From contig OU452234.1 of the NCBI GenBank assembly GCA_911728455.2, forward strand, positions 10,143,531-10,207,530: 64,000 nucleotides of DNA. Direction: 5' to 3'. The DNA is from Marthasterias glacialis. Its lineage: Eukaryota > Echinodermata > Asteroidea > Forcipulatida > Asteriidae. Positions 11,395-22,640 of the stretch are shown here, in pieces. The notes beneath the pieces are model-generated. The model was not told where the DNA came from and did no database searches. It saw only the letters and a list, made by a program, of their open reading frames with translations. The position numbers and the translations under genes were made by a program. How positions within the stretch are numbered: position 1 is the first letter of the stretch; the number at the start of each line of letters is the position of its first letter.

Positions 11395-11612
11395 AGCACT
11401 GTGACCCGTAGGCCTGAAGGTACCTGTGTAGAGAAGATGTTGAAGAAATGTCAGTTTTAGATGTGGGAGGAAAACCCCAAATAGGGAAAACCGTCGCAAT
11501 CAGGTAGGGACTGAAAACCCGATCCACGTGCCAGAATCCAGTCCGGAATTCGAGCCGGGGTCCACAGAGGTGAAAGGCAGGGAAAGAAACCACTGAGCCA
11601 ACCTGAATGCCC
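11395..11612 (-). mobile_element. tRNA-derived SINE family 2, minus orientation
   Basis: Read from 11612: GGCATTCAGGTTGGCTCAGTG, then CCCCGGCTCGAATTCC (B-box), then TCAGTCCCTACCTGATTG and GGGGTTTTCCTCCCACATCT. The same order is seen at 46275-46512 (minus) and 62855-63130 (plus). Confidence 0.75.
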
Positions 11613-12352
11613 TATCTTATGTTACTGTACATTTTTATCTGTTGGGTTTTTAGGCAAAAAGGCGTACCTGTATTTTTGCGTGTTATTACTGCTTTAATTT
11701 TTCTGGCAGAAGGGTGTATGTCAAAATAATTTGTTGGCAGCTACGGGTAACTTAGACATACAAAACACACCAAATATTTGACTTAATGGATTTGTTTCAA
11801 GAGAACAAGGTTTAATATTCGATACATCTCAACAGTGGCGCGTTTTAACATTGATTTGACATGATTTCAGTACAGCGGTGTTTTTTCTGGTAATATTGTG
11901 TAATTAACACAAGGGAATCGAGCTAAGTTACTTTTTGGCAAACGAATGCAAAATGATAGATAGCTCTTCTGAACGTGTTTTCTATTCGTCCATTTTTTAA
12001 ATTTTTTTTCGGTGGGGGGGGGGGGGCGGCAAAACTGTCTATCGGGACTTACACTGTTTTGGTAAACCAACCAAAGAAAAGACCAGTGCTAATTTCATGG
12101 CAAACAGATGTAAATAATAGACAGACTTATTTACCTAAATTTAAAAAGGGTGTGTCTAGGACATACGCCATTGTGCCAGACGAACTAGTCCATTACTTGG
12201 AAAAATGCCAAAGATAGCACATGTTATCTTCTAAACGATAACTCGTTTCGAACTAAAACTTGAACATTTGAAAAGAGCGCCCTCAAATTTGCTTAAGAGC
12301 AAAACATCTCAAGCACGCTCTAAGTATGAGATACACCCTTTTACCAACAGAC

Positions 12353-12690
12353 GGCCGCGGGGTCCACACAGGTGAAATGCAGGGGAAGAAACCACTAAGT
12401 CAGCATGAGTACCATTTATTCACAGGTAGGGCCTAGATGTGTCTTCAGCAACTGCGTAGCCATGTTTTTGCCAAGAGGGAGGGCGGAAGGGGACATTGCT
12501 TTTCAGTGGGGTGGGGTTTGACGAGAGGGGGGGGGGTGGTTGGCAGGGACCATGTTTCAGTGCACTATGTGTAGCTGGATTTTTTTCGTGTGTGTGGGGG
12601 GGGGGGGGGGGTGGCACTGGGGAATTGTGGGGGCATGATCCCAAGTGTGCCAGTTCCCCGGTATCCTGTGTGTACACTTAGCGTCAGAGT
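12353..12690. other. SINE family 2 fragment and G-rich low-complexity DNA
   Basis: 12353-12415 repeats the GGGGTCCACASAGGTGAAA and AGAAACCACT segment of SINE family 2. The rest has G runs up to about 16 (12595-12612) and a GGGGAATTGTGGGGG patch. Frames here are artefacts of the G/C runs. Confidence 0.55.
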
Positions 12691-14745
12691 TGACGTGGAA
12701 GGCCGTAAAAGTGGACGAGGGCCACCGTTAAGATTTCAGTGAGGAGTTCCGGGTGTCAAGACTACAATCTTTTAATTTACAATTAATGTTACCATAAAAT
12801 CACCGGGTTATATGTATCGAACCATTTCACGATGGTCCGTGTGCGTGGACGATGAGTGGCAACAACATAATTTTTAGAGTCCTAAGGAGTTCAACCAGAT
12901 ATTAGTGAAGTTGCACAAGTTGCGCTTGTCTTGTACCACAGCTTCGTCACTCTTCTTTTTCCTCTCTGCTTTGCCACTCTTCACTTAGCAACTCTTCCTT
13001 CACCATGGTGACAAGATGGGAAGTGTCCAATGGGATGGCACCAGCGAAGGTTGAACCAGTGAGACAGTGTATGTTTAGTTTTGCAAAGATTAATTTGTGA
13101 AGATTGAATTAAACGAGTTTGGTTAAAATCCGTACAACGCGGTACAGCTTGTAAGATAACATATAGAGGTGACTCAAGTGATGAATATACATGACCATCA
13201 GTATCAATATTGTACCATTTCTATTGGACAATATAAAATCCAGCTTATGAATATGCATGAAAAGAACCATTTTAAAGACTCACTGCTAGTAGCCGTCACC
13301 GAAAAGTATGCAAGATACAGAGTCTGTAGTTTCTTCTTCATGAATGAATTTACATCGCCTTTGTTTGTATGCTTATTATATGTTACCTTTCAAAAACTGC
13401 TTCATGTCATTGTGTTCATCTAAGATGGCTGACGTCCCTTAGCTGGATTTAAAAGTAAGATGATGGCGAAGTGTGCTTAGGCTGTGTGACGTTGCATTAA
13501 TAAACTTGCAGCTCTAAAATGCGCAACTCGAACGAGATACACACACAATTATATTGAATACAATTTCACAAACTGATTTGCATATTCATTAAGTATTTTA
13601 TTGCTTTTCGAGATGACGAATCGGTCAATCTAGAACCACTTTAACCATAAAACAAAACATTGCATAAGTCGTTTTTGTTTTAAAGTTAAAACCGGGGAGG
13701 TTGGATAGAGTACAGTAAGTTTCAATTAGCACTACTACGGGTTTCCTATAAACGGCTGTTCCATGTCGACGACATACTTTCAATCAAACCAATTACAGTC
13801 GTCTGCAAGCCATTCCAATACCTTTTTTGTTGTTTATTTCAACATTTCTAAATATTCGCTTCAATGGAAAAGGGTTGTAAATTATAAGAGTCATCAAAGC
13901 ATGTTGTTCTCACTTGTTGATATTCTCATTATTGAGTCTATATGTAAAATAATCTGCGTTAACAGCAAGCAAGTAGGTCTCCCTGCCCAGCCCCTACCCT
14001 ACCCCCTCCCGCACCCCCATCATGAAGTCATGGTGGAGGAACAACTTGTCTTTCCATTTTACAAAATGTCGTATCCAGTCATCAGGTCCAGTTGTACATC
14101 TGCAAAGGGAGAGAACAATGAAAAGGAAGGAATTATACTATTCGTTTAAAAATGGTGTTTGTAGTTGCAGCCGTAGCCAAAACTCGTATTTTGTGTTTGG
14201 CCACCACTCAGTGTGCAAAAACTGGGGCTTCGGCTAGAGCTACGGGTTGTCTGTGGCTACTGAAGCCATCTGCTATAGCCATAGCCACGGCCAAACTTGA
14301 AGGCCCAAGTGGGATACAATCCGAATTTAGCTCTTCATAAGAGTTCATGTCACGGCACAGTCGTGAAAATGCACAGCGTTGTTTTAGTCAATCACACCTA
14401 TTAACAGTAACAGACAGCGGCAGGATCATGGAATAGCCCGCTTCTGGTGACCATACGGGAAGTAGGGCCAAGTGAAATACTTATCTGCTCGTTTACTTTT
14501 GTGACAAGTTAGTGTGAAGACTTCATAATGATCAAGCTGATACCTTTACTTTCAATTTAAAACACGACTTAAAACTAATACAGCGATTTAGGGTATTCAC
14601 ATTAGTTCTCCACACCAATGTTTGTGTATGGATACCGTAAATCGAGCTTTTCTTTTGCCGCATACCTTGTCGTCCTCATAGCTATATATATACTCCCTAC
14701 AAAACTTAACACCCTAAAAACTGACACGTACCTTTGCTTCTAAAT

Positions 14746-15407
14746 CTATGTGCAGACGAGGAACTTTTCCTTGTTTCCACGGCCTTTTGTGCATGCGCAT
14801 TTCTGGCCAACGTTATTAATACAAGCTGTAAAGAAAATTAAAAAAAAACTCATATCAGTTTTTCTTGGGGTATCTCCAACCCAACGGCTCAGGATTCGCC
14901 CAACTCAAAAAATATTTAGCTTTAGTGTAATTGGTGAGTTTTATATGAACAGTTAATAATTTGTTATTCTTATTTTCATTAATCGTAGCGTATCATCTTT
15001 CTTTCAAACAAGGCGATGTAAACTTAACAACAACCAACTTCGTCGCAGGAAAAAACACCCCCTCCCCCGCCCCCACCCAAAAGAAGTGAACATTTTTTAT
15101 CGATAATGCATTTCCTGCGTGGAGATTGCCTTGAACTGGCTGCCTGTAAAGTTTCTCGTAGGACATTGCTGTGCATCATAAGTTCATAGACAGAAAATTA
15201 TAGGATTTCGTGAAAGAGATACATTTTCACATGCACCAACTTACAGTATGGCTTTCCTCTGTCTCCCCTTGCTCTCTTGGAGACCTCCATCAGGTCGTCG
15301 AATGCTCGCTTGGCAACCATCTCACCCTCGGTTTCTGTCATCAGGTCTTCGAACTCGAAGGAAGCAGCGACTACGGCAATGGCCACCAACAGGATAAGTA
15401 CCTTCAT
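14746..15407 (-). CDS. Secreted cationic four-Cys prepropeptide, copy A (candidate antimicrobial or integrin-binding peptide)
   Basis: Coding exons on the minus strand: 15407-15245 (exon 2 begins at 15417 with 10 nt of 5' UTR) and 14825-14746 (stop CTA/TAG at 14748-14746), joined by consensus GT-AG; 80 residues. Non-coding exon 1 is about 16514-16454, with a TATA box at 16548-16542. Residues 1-15 (MKVLILLVAIAVVAA) form a typical signal peptide. Residues 16-45 are an acidic propeptide with two EDLM/DDLM-type segments, each followed by a Lys-Arg site (33-34, 44-45). The predicted mature peptide, 46-80, has RGD at 47-49, Cys at 56, 64, 66 and 79, eight basic and two acidic residues. Compared with copy B it has Ile57 and Lys63. 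A further donor just after the stop and an acceptor near 14113 suggest a last exon that is all 3' UTR, with AATAAA near 13838-13830. The architecture fits antimicrobial peptide precursors, but I recognise no named family; neuropeptide or toxin-like roles are alternatives. Confidence 0.8.
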
Positions 15408-15712
15408 GATTGCGATTCTGCGAGAAGATGTTTAGATGAGAAGATCTTATTTTACATCTCAGCGGAGTTTTTGCATTGTGAACCATATTTTTCAAATAAA
15501 ATCAAGAATTGTGAAATAAAATAGAATAACCTGAATCAGTATAAATGAAGTACAACTGAGGATTCGGAAAAACGCCTACTGAATCCAAGGCCCAACGCCG
15601 CCGTTTACAAAACAATTTTGTTCAAAAATGTTGTGATGTTTTATGTTGGTATTTTTGTAAGTTATCATAGGTAAAGTGTAAACTGCTGTCTTTTTTTTTT
15701 TTTTTTTTTACG

Positions 15713-15846
15713 ATAGACTGATCCATTAAGCCCCGCCCTTGCTGTATCGACCAATCACATGCGTGATTGCGCAACCGAAAGCCTGACAAACATGTTAGTG
15801 CACATTGCGCGCATGTACAGTGGGCGGGGCTTAATAGACAGGTCTA
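15713..15846. mobile_element. MITE with ATAGACTGATCCATTAAGCC ends in intron 1 of peptide gene A
   Basis: ATTAAGCCCCGCCC at the left pairs with GGGCGGGGCTTAAT at the right, extended by ATAGAC/GTCTAT. The mirrored intron of copy B lacks it, so it inserted after the palindrome arose. A longer relative is at 50021-50478. Confidence 0.85.
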
Positions 15847-16453
15847 TTGTCGCGTAAAAATTAAGGGACCAAAAGATTTTACAAAACTGTAAATGTTTCT
15901 TTGTTAATTTTTTCTTAATTGTCTCCTTGATTCCCCCCCCCCAAAAAAAAAAACTGTTAAAAGTATATAAAAAAAATAGCTGTTGAGAAATAAAAAAGTC
16001 TAACACATTAAAGAAGATAAATAAATCCATACGTTATTATTAATTTCTGATTTAAGTCTAAATATGAATCATTTTTCGGTACTGTTTTGAAGATAAATTC
16101 TAACACTAGAGATATGTCCAAGAATGCGAAGTTTCTAAGTACAGACGAATCTTGCTTGACAAAATAGTAGACCAAAAAAGGACAAAAATGATCCAATTTA
16201 TAAAACAAGATGCAACAATTTCATGTATGCCTATTAAAAAAAAAACAGTCGAGGCTGGACTTGTTCCATGGTATCAATGAACACAACACATAGTCTAACA
16301 CAGACAGTTCCTTTTAATTAAGGAACCCGACTTAATACTGTTGTACCAATAGTGTTAACGAATGGCGTAAACTACCGAGCAGGACCGCGAAGTCCTGACG
16401 TCGCGTCTGTTTGCTTTCAGGATAAGGCATGAGAATAAAAACCATCAACTTAC

Positions 16454-16514
16454 CGGTGGTGTTTCTGTGTCAATGGTAACGATCTTTCCTTCGGATGATG
16501 TCCCAAAGTGTGAA
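16454..16514 (-). other. Non-coding first exon of peptide gene copy A
   Basis: The GTAAGT donor (read on minus at 16453 downward) matches the copy B donor at 18674, and the exon body aligns with 18613-18673. The 5' end is set about 30 nt below the TATA box, at a TCACACTTT-like initiator. It contains no ATG in frame with the peptide. Confidence 0.6.
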
Positions 16515-16541
16515 TGCCTTGACTGGAGGTTCGTCGACTCC

Positions 16542-16568
16542 TTTTATAGGAAATGACCAGGTATTCCC
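16542..16568 (-). promoter_or_regulatory. TATA box with upstream NF-kB-like motif, peptide gene copy A
   Basis: TATAAAA reads on the minus strand at 16548-16542. Ten bases upstream is GGGAATACCT (16568-16559), next to a GC-box-like GGGGGCGGG. The same pair with the same spacing is present at copy B. NF-kB/Rel control is an inference from a near-consensus motif. Confidence 0.55.
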
Positions 16569-17187
16569 GCCCCCATCTCCAGCTAAGTTCAGTTAATCAA
16601 ACAACATCAGTGGACTAGCGTTCCAGAACGTGGCTTCGCGATTGCGGCGGAAGCTGCCCGCTTGGGCAAACTTGATATTACTTTTTTCATCGTTTGCGGA
16701 GGTAATCAGTCATAGCACTCACCCCGCTGCGCGTGTGGTTAAAGTCAGTTTAAATTGTCCAGACGGTCTTAAGAGCTGCGCTCAGATAAATCGTCATAAC
16801 AGACAGCGTGGTATATTATTTGTTGTAATTAAGGTAGCTTTTCGGACCAGCGACTTTCTCCTCGGTTGACGTGTTTAATTAAACCAACACTAATAATGAA
16901 ACAGATAGTGTAACAAAGTTTGATGATGGCATCTGATTTTTAGATAAAAACTTTTTTTTTTTATCTGCTTGGTATGTTATTAAGACAAATGTTATGACGT
17001 AGGTTGTTCAGGTCAGTAATAATAATGAGAATACCGTTGCATATGTGGAATGAATATCTTACACAGTTCTCCTTATTTACCCTCGGTTCGAAAGTGAGGC
17101 TATGATTTTCTAGCCACAATATAGGGCTAACTCACGCCACATTCATATGAAATATTGTTCATTTATTGTTATAACACGGAGCCCTTA

Positions 17188-17536
17188 GATCTCCAGCTCA
17201 ACATTGGTAAACTGACTGTGAATGCTTCCATTCTTTTCACAAATCAAGATATTTGTAATAAATCAAACCCGTGAAAATGTCAGCTCATTTTGTTGTTTCG
17301 TTTGCGAGAAAACAGTAAAAATGCATTGAACATTTTTGTACGCATTCCTATAGGCAGAGTTTTCGTCTCACTGAGACGAACTAATATTGGAACTTATTTC
17401 ACCTGATAACACTTCAGGCATAAATATTTTGAGGGGAGTTTTCTACCATCATTATCTTTAAACCATGTAAGGTTTATGTCAATCTTTGAACATTCATGAT
17501 TTTCTCCTTACCAATTTTGATCTGAGGCTTTTAAGG
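17188..17536. mobile_element. MITE family A in the palindrome spacer
   Basis: Inverted termini CTCCAGCTCAACATTGG and CCAATTTTGATCTGAGG enclose the TCGTCTCACTGAGACGA dyad. It is a full-length copy, about 350 bp, in the loop between the two peptide genes. Confidence 0.8.
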
Positions 17537-17547
17537 GAGCGTGTAAA

Positions 17548-17726
17548 AAAAACTACTATTTCGTTCCCTCGAAATGAAAATTTCGTTCCCTCAAAATAAT
17601 GTACGATTTTTCACTCGAAATTTGTTTGGTTTTCTCTAAATATCATTCGAGGGAACAAAAACATATTTCGAGGGAACGGAATAATAGTTCGACAAAACGA
17701 AATAGTATTTAGAAGGAACGAAATAT
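17548..17726. mobile_element. Small MITE built of TTTCGTTCCCTCGAAAT repeats
   Basis: TACTATTTCGTTCCCTCGAA and its inverse TTCGAGGGAACGGAATAATA bound 180 bp. The motif occurs twice per side, so it can fold in more than one register. Confidence 0.75.
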
Positions 17727-18067
17727 TGTGTATTCCCCGCCCCTTTTATTAACCGTTCATTTCTTTTTACTTGCCCCCCCCCCCCCCATTAAACGCTTCA
17801 TACATTTTCGCTTCAATTTAATTATAAGTTGTTTAATTTAATTTTGAACCAAAAAATTGACACTTTTCCCGATATTAATCTAGGGTCATAATGAAAACAG
17901 TTGTTATCAGGGATCAGCTGTTACCCTGGCAACCGTTTGTTTGTCATGTATTCTGATTCATGGTGCTCCTGAGTGGATAGGATATACTGTTCCAAAACTT
18001 TAGCGTGTTTGGTGGGCTTGTTTGAAGTGTGCCGCAATGAGAAAGTAATCCAGCAGGTATGTATCAG

Positions 18068-18489
18068 AATAAGTAAAGAACGTTGGAAAAGCGAGCGTTT
18101 ATACCAATCCATTGCGGAATTTCAAATGGACAAAGGAATCACACAGTTTTGGAAAGCCTATTTTTTGGAAAATTTCAGCTTCAAAATTGTGAAAATCTTG
18201 TGTTGAAAAGTGTGTGATCGTGGTCGTCTGGCCCAAACGTTCTGTCGTGCGTGAACATAACGTAGAATTTGCAAGACTTGCTGGAACTGTCCTTTACTGG
18301 CTTTGTTCAGCCACTCGAAGGTCTCTGGTACAAACTCTGGAATGTTTTTCGAGAAAGAAAAACCCCGATCGAATAAACAAATGCAACGATCGTCACCGTA
18401 CCGCACTTCCCTACGGAGGCCGTCGTACTTGTTTACGATTAATACCCACTACAGGTCACGTGACTGGGATAGCGCAATCGGTCTATTAG
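18068..18489 (-). mobile_element. Family D DNA element, one end present
   Basis: The reverse complement begins ATAGACCGATTGCGC at 18489 and aligns with 28491-28920, sharing CGAGAAAA, GTTTGTACCAGAGACCTTCG and TTTGGGCCAGACGACC. The far terminus is missing. A minus frame (18406-18158) has similar residues in both copies (FVPETFEW, ARQNVWARR), a possible remnant of coding sequence. Confidence 0.7.
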
Positions 18490-18559
18490 AATGATCATGT
18501 TCTGGAACGATGGTCCACTGATGTTGTTTGATTAGCTGAACTTAGTACCAGATGGGGGC

Positions 18560-18586
18560 GGGAATACCTGGTAATTTCCTATAAAA
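18560..18586 (+). promoter_or_regulatory. TATA box with upstream NF-kB-like motifs, peptide gene copy B
   Basis: TATAAAA at 18580-18586 is preceded by GGTAATTTCC (18570-18579, one change from the kB site GGGAATTTCC) and GGGAATACCT (18560-18569). Only the second is fully kept at copy A. A GGGGGCGGG box overlaps the upstream side. TATA-proximal kB-like sites are common in inducible immune effector genes; binding here is untested. Confidence 0.55.
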
Positions 18587-18612
18587 GGAGTCGCCAAACC
18601 TTCGTCAAGGCA

Positions 18613-18673
18613 TTCACACTTTGAGACAACGTTTGAAGGAAAGATCGTTCTCATTGACACAGAAACACCGCCG
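18613..18673 (+). other. Non-coding first exon of peptide gene copy B
   Basis: It lies about 30 nt downstream of the TATA box and ends at a strong GTAAGT donor. It is the mirror of the copy A first exon with moderate divergence, more than is seen in coding exon 2. The start site is an estimate. Confidence 0.6.
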
Positions 18674-19757
18674 GTAAGTTGACTGTTTTTTTTTTCTTCT
18701 TTTTTTCTCTCAAGCTTTATCCTGACAGGAAATAGACGAGACGTCAGGACTTCGCGTTTTCTGCTCGGTAGTGTATGCCAATCGTTTGACACTATTGGCC
18801 GGGAACCATCCGTGTATCTGTTGTGTTCTTTGATAGTTAAACAATGGAACAAGTCCAGCCTCGGTTGATTTTTTTTATAGGCCTACATAAATTTCGCTTT
18901 TTGTTTAAATTATCCGTTTCTTCTGGCAAGATTATTCTGTTTTTAGAAACTTTGCACAGCTCTCTCGTGTTTGGATTATAATTAGACTTGAATCAGTAAT
19001 GTATGGGTTTAGTTACCTTCTTCATGGTATTACACTTCATTGTTAGCCCACTCATTTTTTTTATTTATTTATTTTTTTTTGCTTTTTGTTGTTTTTATTT
19101 ATTATTATTTTGTTTAACCTGTTTTACGACGTCTTTTCTTTTTAAAGCAATAGCTGAAGAAAATATGGAAAATCAAGACAGAAACATCCAAAGTTTCCCT
19201 CAATTTTTTGATGCACAACTAATGTACAGCAGTTTACACCTGGTGAACTGTCAGGCGTACGAGGACACCGTGGTTACGAAGGACAGAGGGGTTGATTCAG
19301 ATAAAAACAAAATTGCCATTTTCTGATAAAAAAAAATATTTTTTTGTTCTTCTTCTTGCTTTGCCTGAATTTTCCCCACTGTTTTGCCCGATTTTTTTTT
19401 TTTTTTTTTTTTTTTTGGGGGGGGGGGGGGCAACTGCCGCCTGCCCCGGCTCGTACGCCTACGTTAACTGTGTTATTACTAACTTACAAATAAGCGCAAA
19501 GCCGAAAATAAAACATCATGAAATCTTTAAACAAAGTTGTTTTGTAAACAGCAGTGAAGGGCGTGCGATTCAGTGGACATTTTTTTGTAGAATCTTTACT
19601 TTGTTTACATTTATTTATTTTCGCTTGTATTCAGGCTGTTGTAGTTTATTTCACAATTCTTGATTTTATTTGAAAAATATGGTTCACAATGCAAAAACTC
19701 CGCTGAGATGTAAAATAAGATCTTCTCATCTAAACATCTTCTCGCAGAATCGCAATC

Positions 19758-20419
19758 ATGAAGGTACTTATCCTGTTGGTGGCCATTGCCGTAGTCGCTG
19801 CTTCCTTCGAGTTCGAAGACCTGATGACAGAAACCGAGGGTGAGATGGTTGCCAAGCGAGCATTCGACGACCTGATGGAGGTCTCCAAGAGAGCAAGGGG
19901 AGACAGAGGAAAGCCATACTGTAAGTTGGTGCAGGTGAAAATGTATCTCTTTCACGAAATCCTATAATTTTCTGTCTATGAACTTATGATGCACAGCAAT
20001 GTCATACGAGAAACTTTACAGGCAGCCAGTTCAAGGCAATCTCCACGCAGGAAATGCATTATCGATAAAAAATGTTCACTTCTTTTGGGTGGGGGCGGGG
20101 GAGGGGGTGTTTTTTCCTGCGACGAAGTTGGTTGTTGTTAAGTTTACATCGCCTTGTTTGAAAGAAAGATGATACGCTACGATTAATGAAAATAAGAGTA
20201 ATAAATTATTAACTGTTCATATAAAACTCACCAATTACACTAAAGCTAAATATTTTTTGAGTTGGGCGAATCCTGAGCCGTTGGGTTGGAGATACCCCAA
20301 GAAAAACTGATATGAGTTTTTTTTTAATTTTCTTTACAGCTTGTACTAATAACGTTGGCCAGAGATGCGCATGCACAAAAGGCCGTGGAAACAAGGAAAA
20401 GTTCCTCGTCTGCACATAG
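19758..20419 (+). CDS. Secreted cationic four-Cys prepropeptide, copy B (mirror paralogue of copy A)
   Basis: Coding exons 19758-19920 and 20340-20419 (TAG at 20417), with GTAAGT donor and TTTACAG acceptor; 80 residues. Non-coding exon 1 is about 18613-18673 (donor GTAAGT at 18674); exon 2 starts at 19749 after TTCTCGCAG. The signal peptide and propeptide are identical in sequence to copy A. The mature part (46-80) keeps RGD at 47-49 and Cys 56/64/66/79 (C-x7-C-x-C-x12-C) but has Thr57 and Arg63 where copy A has Ile and Lys. A donor (GTACGT at 20434) 14 nt past the stop and an acceptor ending 21060 indicate a terminal non-coding exon, with AATAAA near 21325. It is divergent from copy A, with about 2 kb between the TATA boxes, inside a large palindrome. 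Purifying selection on the peptide is suggested by the conservative substitutions, but recent gene conversion alone could keep the copies alike. The function as an antimicrobial or RGD-bearing effector is inferred from architecture only. Confidence 0.82.
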
Positions 20420-22435
20420 ATTTAGAAGCAAAGGTACGTGTCAGTTTTTAGGGTGTTAAGTTTTGTAGGGAGTATATAGCTATGAGGACGACAAGGTATG
20501 CGGCAAAAGAAAAGCTCGATTTACGGTATCCATACACAAACATTGGTGTGGAGAACTAATGTGAATACCCTAAATCGCTGTATTAGTTTTAAGTCGTGTT
20601 TTAAATTGAAAGTAAAGGTATCAGCTTGATCATTATGAAGTCTTCACACTAACTTGTCACAAAAGTAAACGAGCAGATAAGTATTTCACTTGGCCCTACT
20701 TCTCGTGTGGTCACCAGAAGCGGGCTATTCCATGATCCTGCCGCTGTCTGTTACTGTTAATAGGTGTGATTGACTACAACAACGCTGTGCATTTTCACGA
20801 CTGTGCCGGGACATTAACTCTTATGAAGAGCTAAATTCGGATTGTATCCGACTTGGGCCTTCAAGTTTGACTGTGGCCATGGCTGTAGCAGATGGCTTCA
20901 GTAGCCACAGACAACCCGTAGCTCTAGCCGAAGCCCCAGTTTTTGCACACTGAGTGGTGGCCAAACACAAATACAAGTTTTGGCTACGGCTGCAACTACA
21001 AACACCATTTTTAAACGAGTAGTATAATTCCTTCCTTTTCATTGCTCTCTCCCTTTGCAGATTTACAACTGGACCTGATGACTGGATACGATATTTTGTA
21101 AAATGGAAAGACAAGTTGTTCCTCCACCATGACTTCATGATGGGGGTGCGGGAGGGGGTAGGGTAGGGGCTGGGCAGGGAGACCTCTACTTGCTTGCAGT
21201 TAACGCAGATTATTTTACCTATAGACTCAATAATGAGAATATCAACCCGGTGAGAACAACATGCTTTGATGACTCTTATAATTTACAACCCTTTTCCATT
21301 GAAGCGAATATTTAGAAATGTTTAAATAAAAAACAAAAAAGGTATTGGAATGGCTTGCAGACGACTGTAATTGGTTTGATTGAAATTATGTTGTCGACAT
21401 GGAACAGCCGTTTATACTAAACCCGTAGTAGTGCTAATTGTAACTTACTGTACTCTATCCAGCCTCCCGATTTAAGTTTAAACACAAATATGCAATGTTG
21501 TGTTGAAGTGGTTCTAGATTGACCGGTGTCATCTCGAAAAGCAATAAAATACTTAATGAATATGCATATCAGTTTGTGAAATTGTATTCAATATGATTGT
21601 GTGTGTATCTCGTTCGAGTTGCGCATTTTAGAGCTGCAAGTTTATTAATGCAACGTCACACAGCCTAAGCACACTTCGCCATCATCTTACTTTTAAATCG
21701 AGCTAAGGGACGTCAGCCATCTTAGATGAACACAATGACATGAAGCAGTTTTTGAAAGGTAACATATAATAAGCATACAAACAAAGGCGATGTAAATTCA
21801 TTCATGAAGAAGAAACTACAGACTCTGTATCTTGCATACTTTTCGGTGACGGCTACTAGCAGTGATCCTTTAAAATGGTTCTTTTCATGCATATTCAAAA
21901 GCTGGATTATATCGTCCAATAAAAATGGTAAAATGTTGATACTGATGGTCATGTATATTCATCACTTGAGTCACCTCTATATGTTACCTTGCAAGCTGTA
22001 CCGCGTTGTACGGATTTTAACCAAACTCGTTTAATTCAATCTTTACAAATTAATCTTTGCAAAACTAAACATACACTGTCTCACTGGTTCAACCTTCGCT
22101 GGTGCCATCCCATTGGACACTTCCCATCTTGTCACCATGGTGAAGGAAGAGTTGCTAAGTGAAGAGTGGCAAAGCAGAGAGGAAAAAGAAGAGTATCGAA
22201 GATGTGGTACAAGACAAGCGCAACTTGTGCAACTTCACTAATATCTGGTTGAACTCCTTAGGACTCTGAAAATTATGTTGTTGCCACTCATCGTCCACGC
22301 ACACGGACCATCGTGAAATGGTTCGATACATATAACCCGGTGATTTTATGGTAACATTAATTGTAAATTAAAAGATTGTAGTCTTGACACCCGGAACTCC
22401 TCACTGAAATCTTAACGGTGGCCCTCGTCCACTTT

Positions 22436-22640
22436 GCAAAACTAGACATACACTGTCTCTCACTGGTTCAACCTTCGCTGGTGTCATCCTAATGGACACT
22501 TCCATTTTGTCACCATGGTGAAGGAAGAGTGGCCAGTGAAGAGTGGCAAAGCAGAGATACAAGACAAGTGCAACTTGTGCAATTTGTGCAACTTCACTAA
22601 TATCTGGTTGAACTCCTTAGGACACTAAAACTTATGTTGT
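22436..22640. repeat. Private tandem duplication at the outer edge of the right inner arm
   Basis: The block CAAAACTARACATACACTG through the ACTCCTTAGGAC segment and CACTCATCGTCCA repeats 22059-22300 with small deletions. The left arm has a single copy (about 12840-13080), so the duplication postdates the palindrome. Confidence 0.7.

Larger units (their letters stand above)
12708..16636. repeat. Inner left arm of the large palindrome
   Basis: The reverse complement matches 18496-22436. Identity is very high over 12708-15520 (intron 2, exons 2-3 and 3' flank of the peptide gene), low in intron 1 (15520-16250, which also has a private MITE), and intermediate over the promoter and exon 1 (16250-16636). 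The arm tip ends with CGTTCCAGAACG, mirrored as TTCTGGAACG at 18500. Confidence 0.9.
16637..18495. other. Palindrome spacer, mostly MITEs
   Basis: This 1.9 kb loop between the two divergent peptide genes contains a family A MITE (17188-17536), a TTCGTTCCCTCGAAA-type MITE (17548-17726) and part of a family D element ending in its terminal repeat at 18489. Between 16640 and 17180 nothing was recognised. No coding exon is supported. Confidence 0.6.
18496..22436. repeat. Inner right arm of the large palindrome
   Basis: Mirror of 12708-16636, containing peptide gene copy B. The outer end meets the left arm at the sequence AGTGGACGAGGGCCACCG (left 12710). Beyond it the right side has a private tandem duplication (22436-22640). 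Confidence 0.9.

Noticed and set aside
12496-12681. Small plus-strand coding frame
   Set aside because: It depends on G runs of uncertain length and has no family support.
13763-14149. 128-codon plus-strand frame downstream of peptide gene A
   Set aside because: It is antisense to the 3' UTR region and is not open in the mirrored copy.
15210-15524. 104-codon frame on the plus strand, and its mirror at 19955-19611
   Set aside because: It is antisense to the peptide gene exon and lacks splice or family support; the splice-consistent signal peptide frame is on the other strand.
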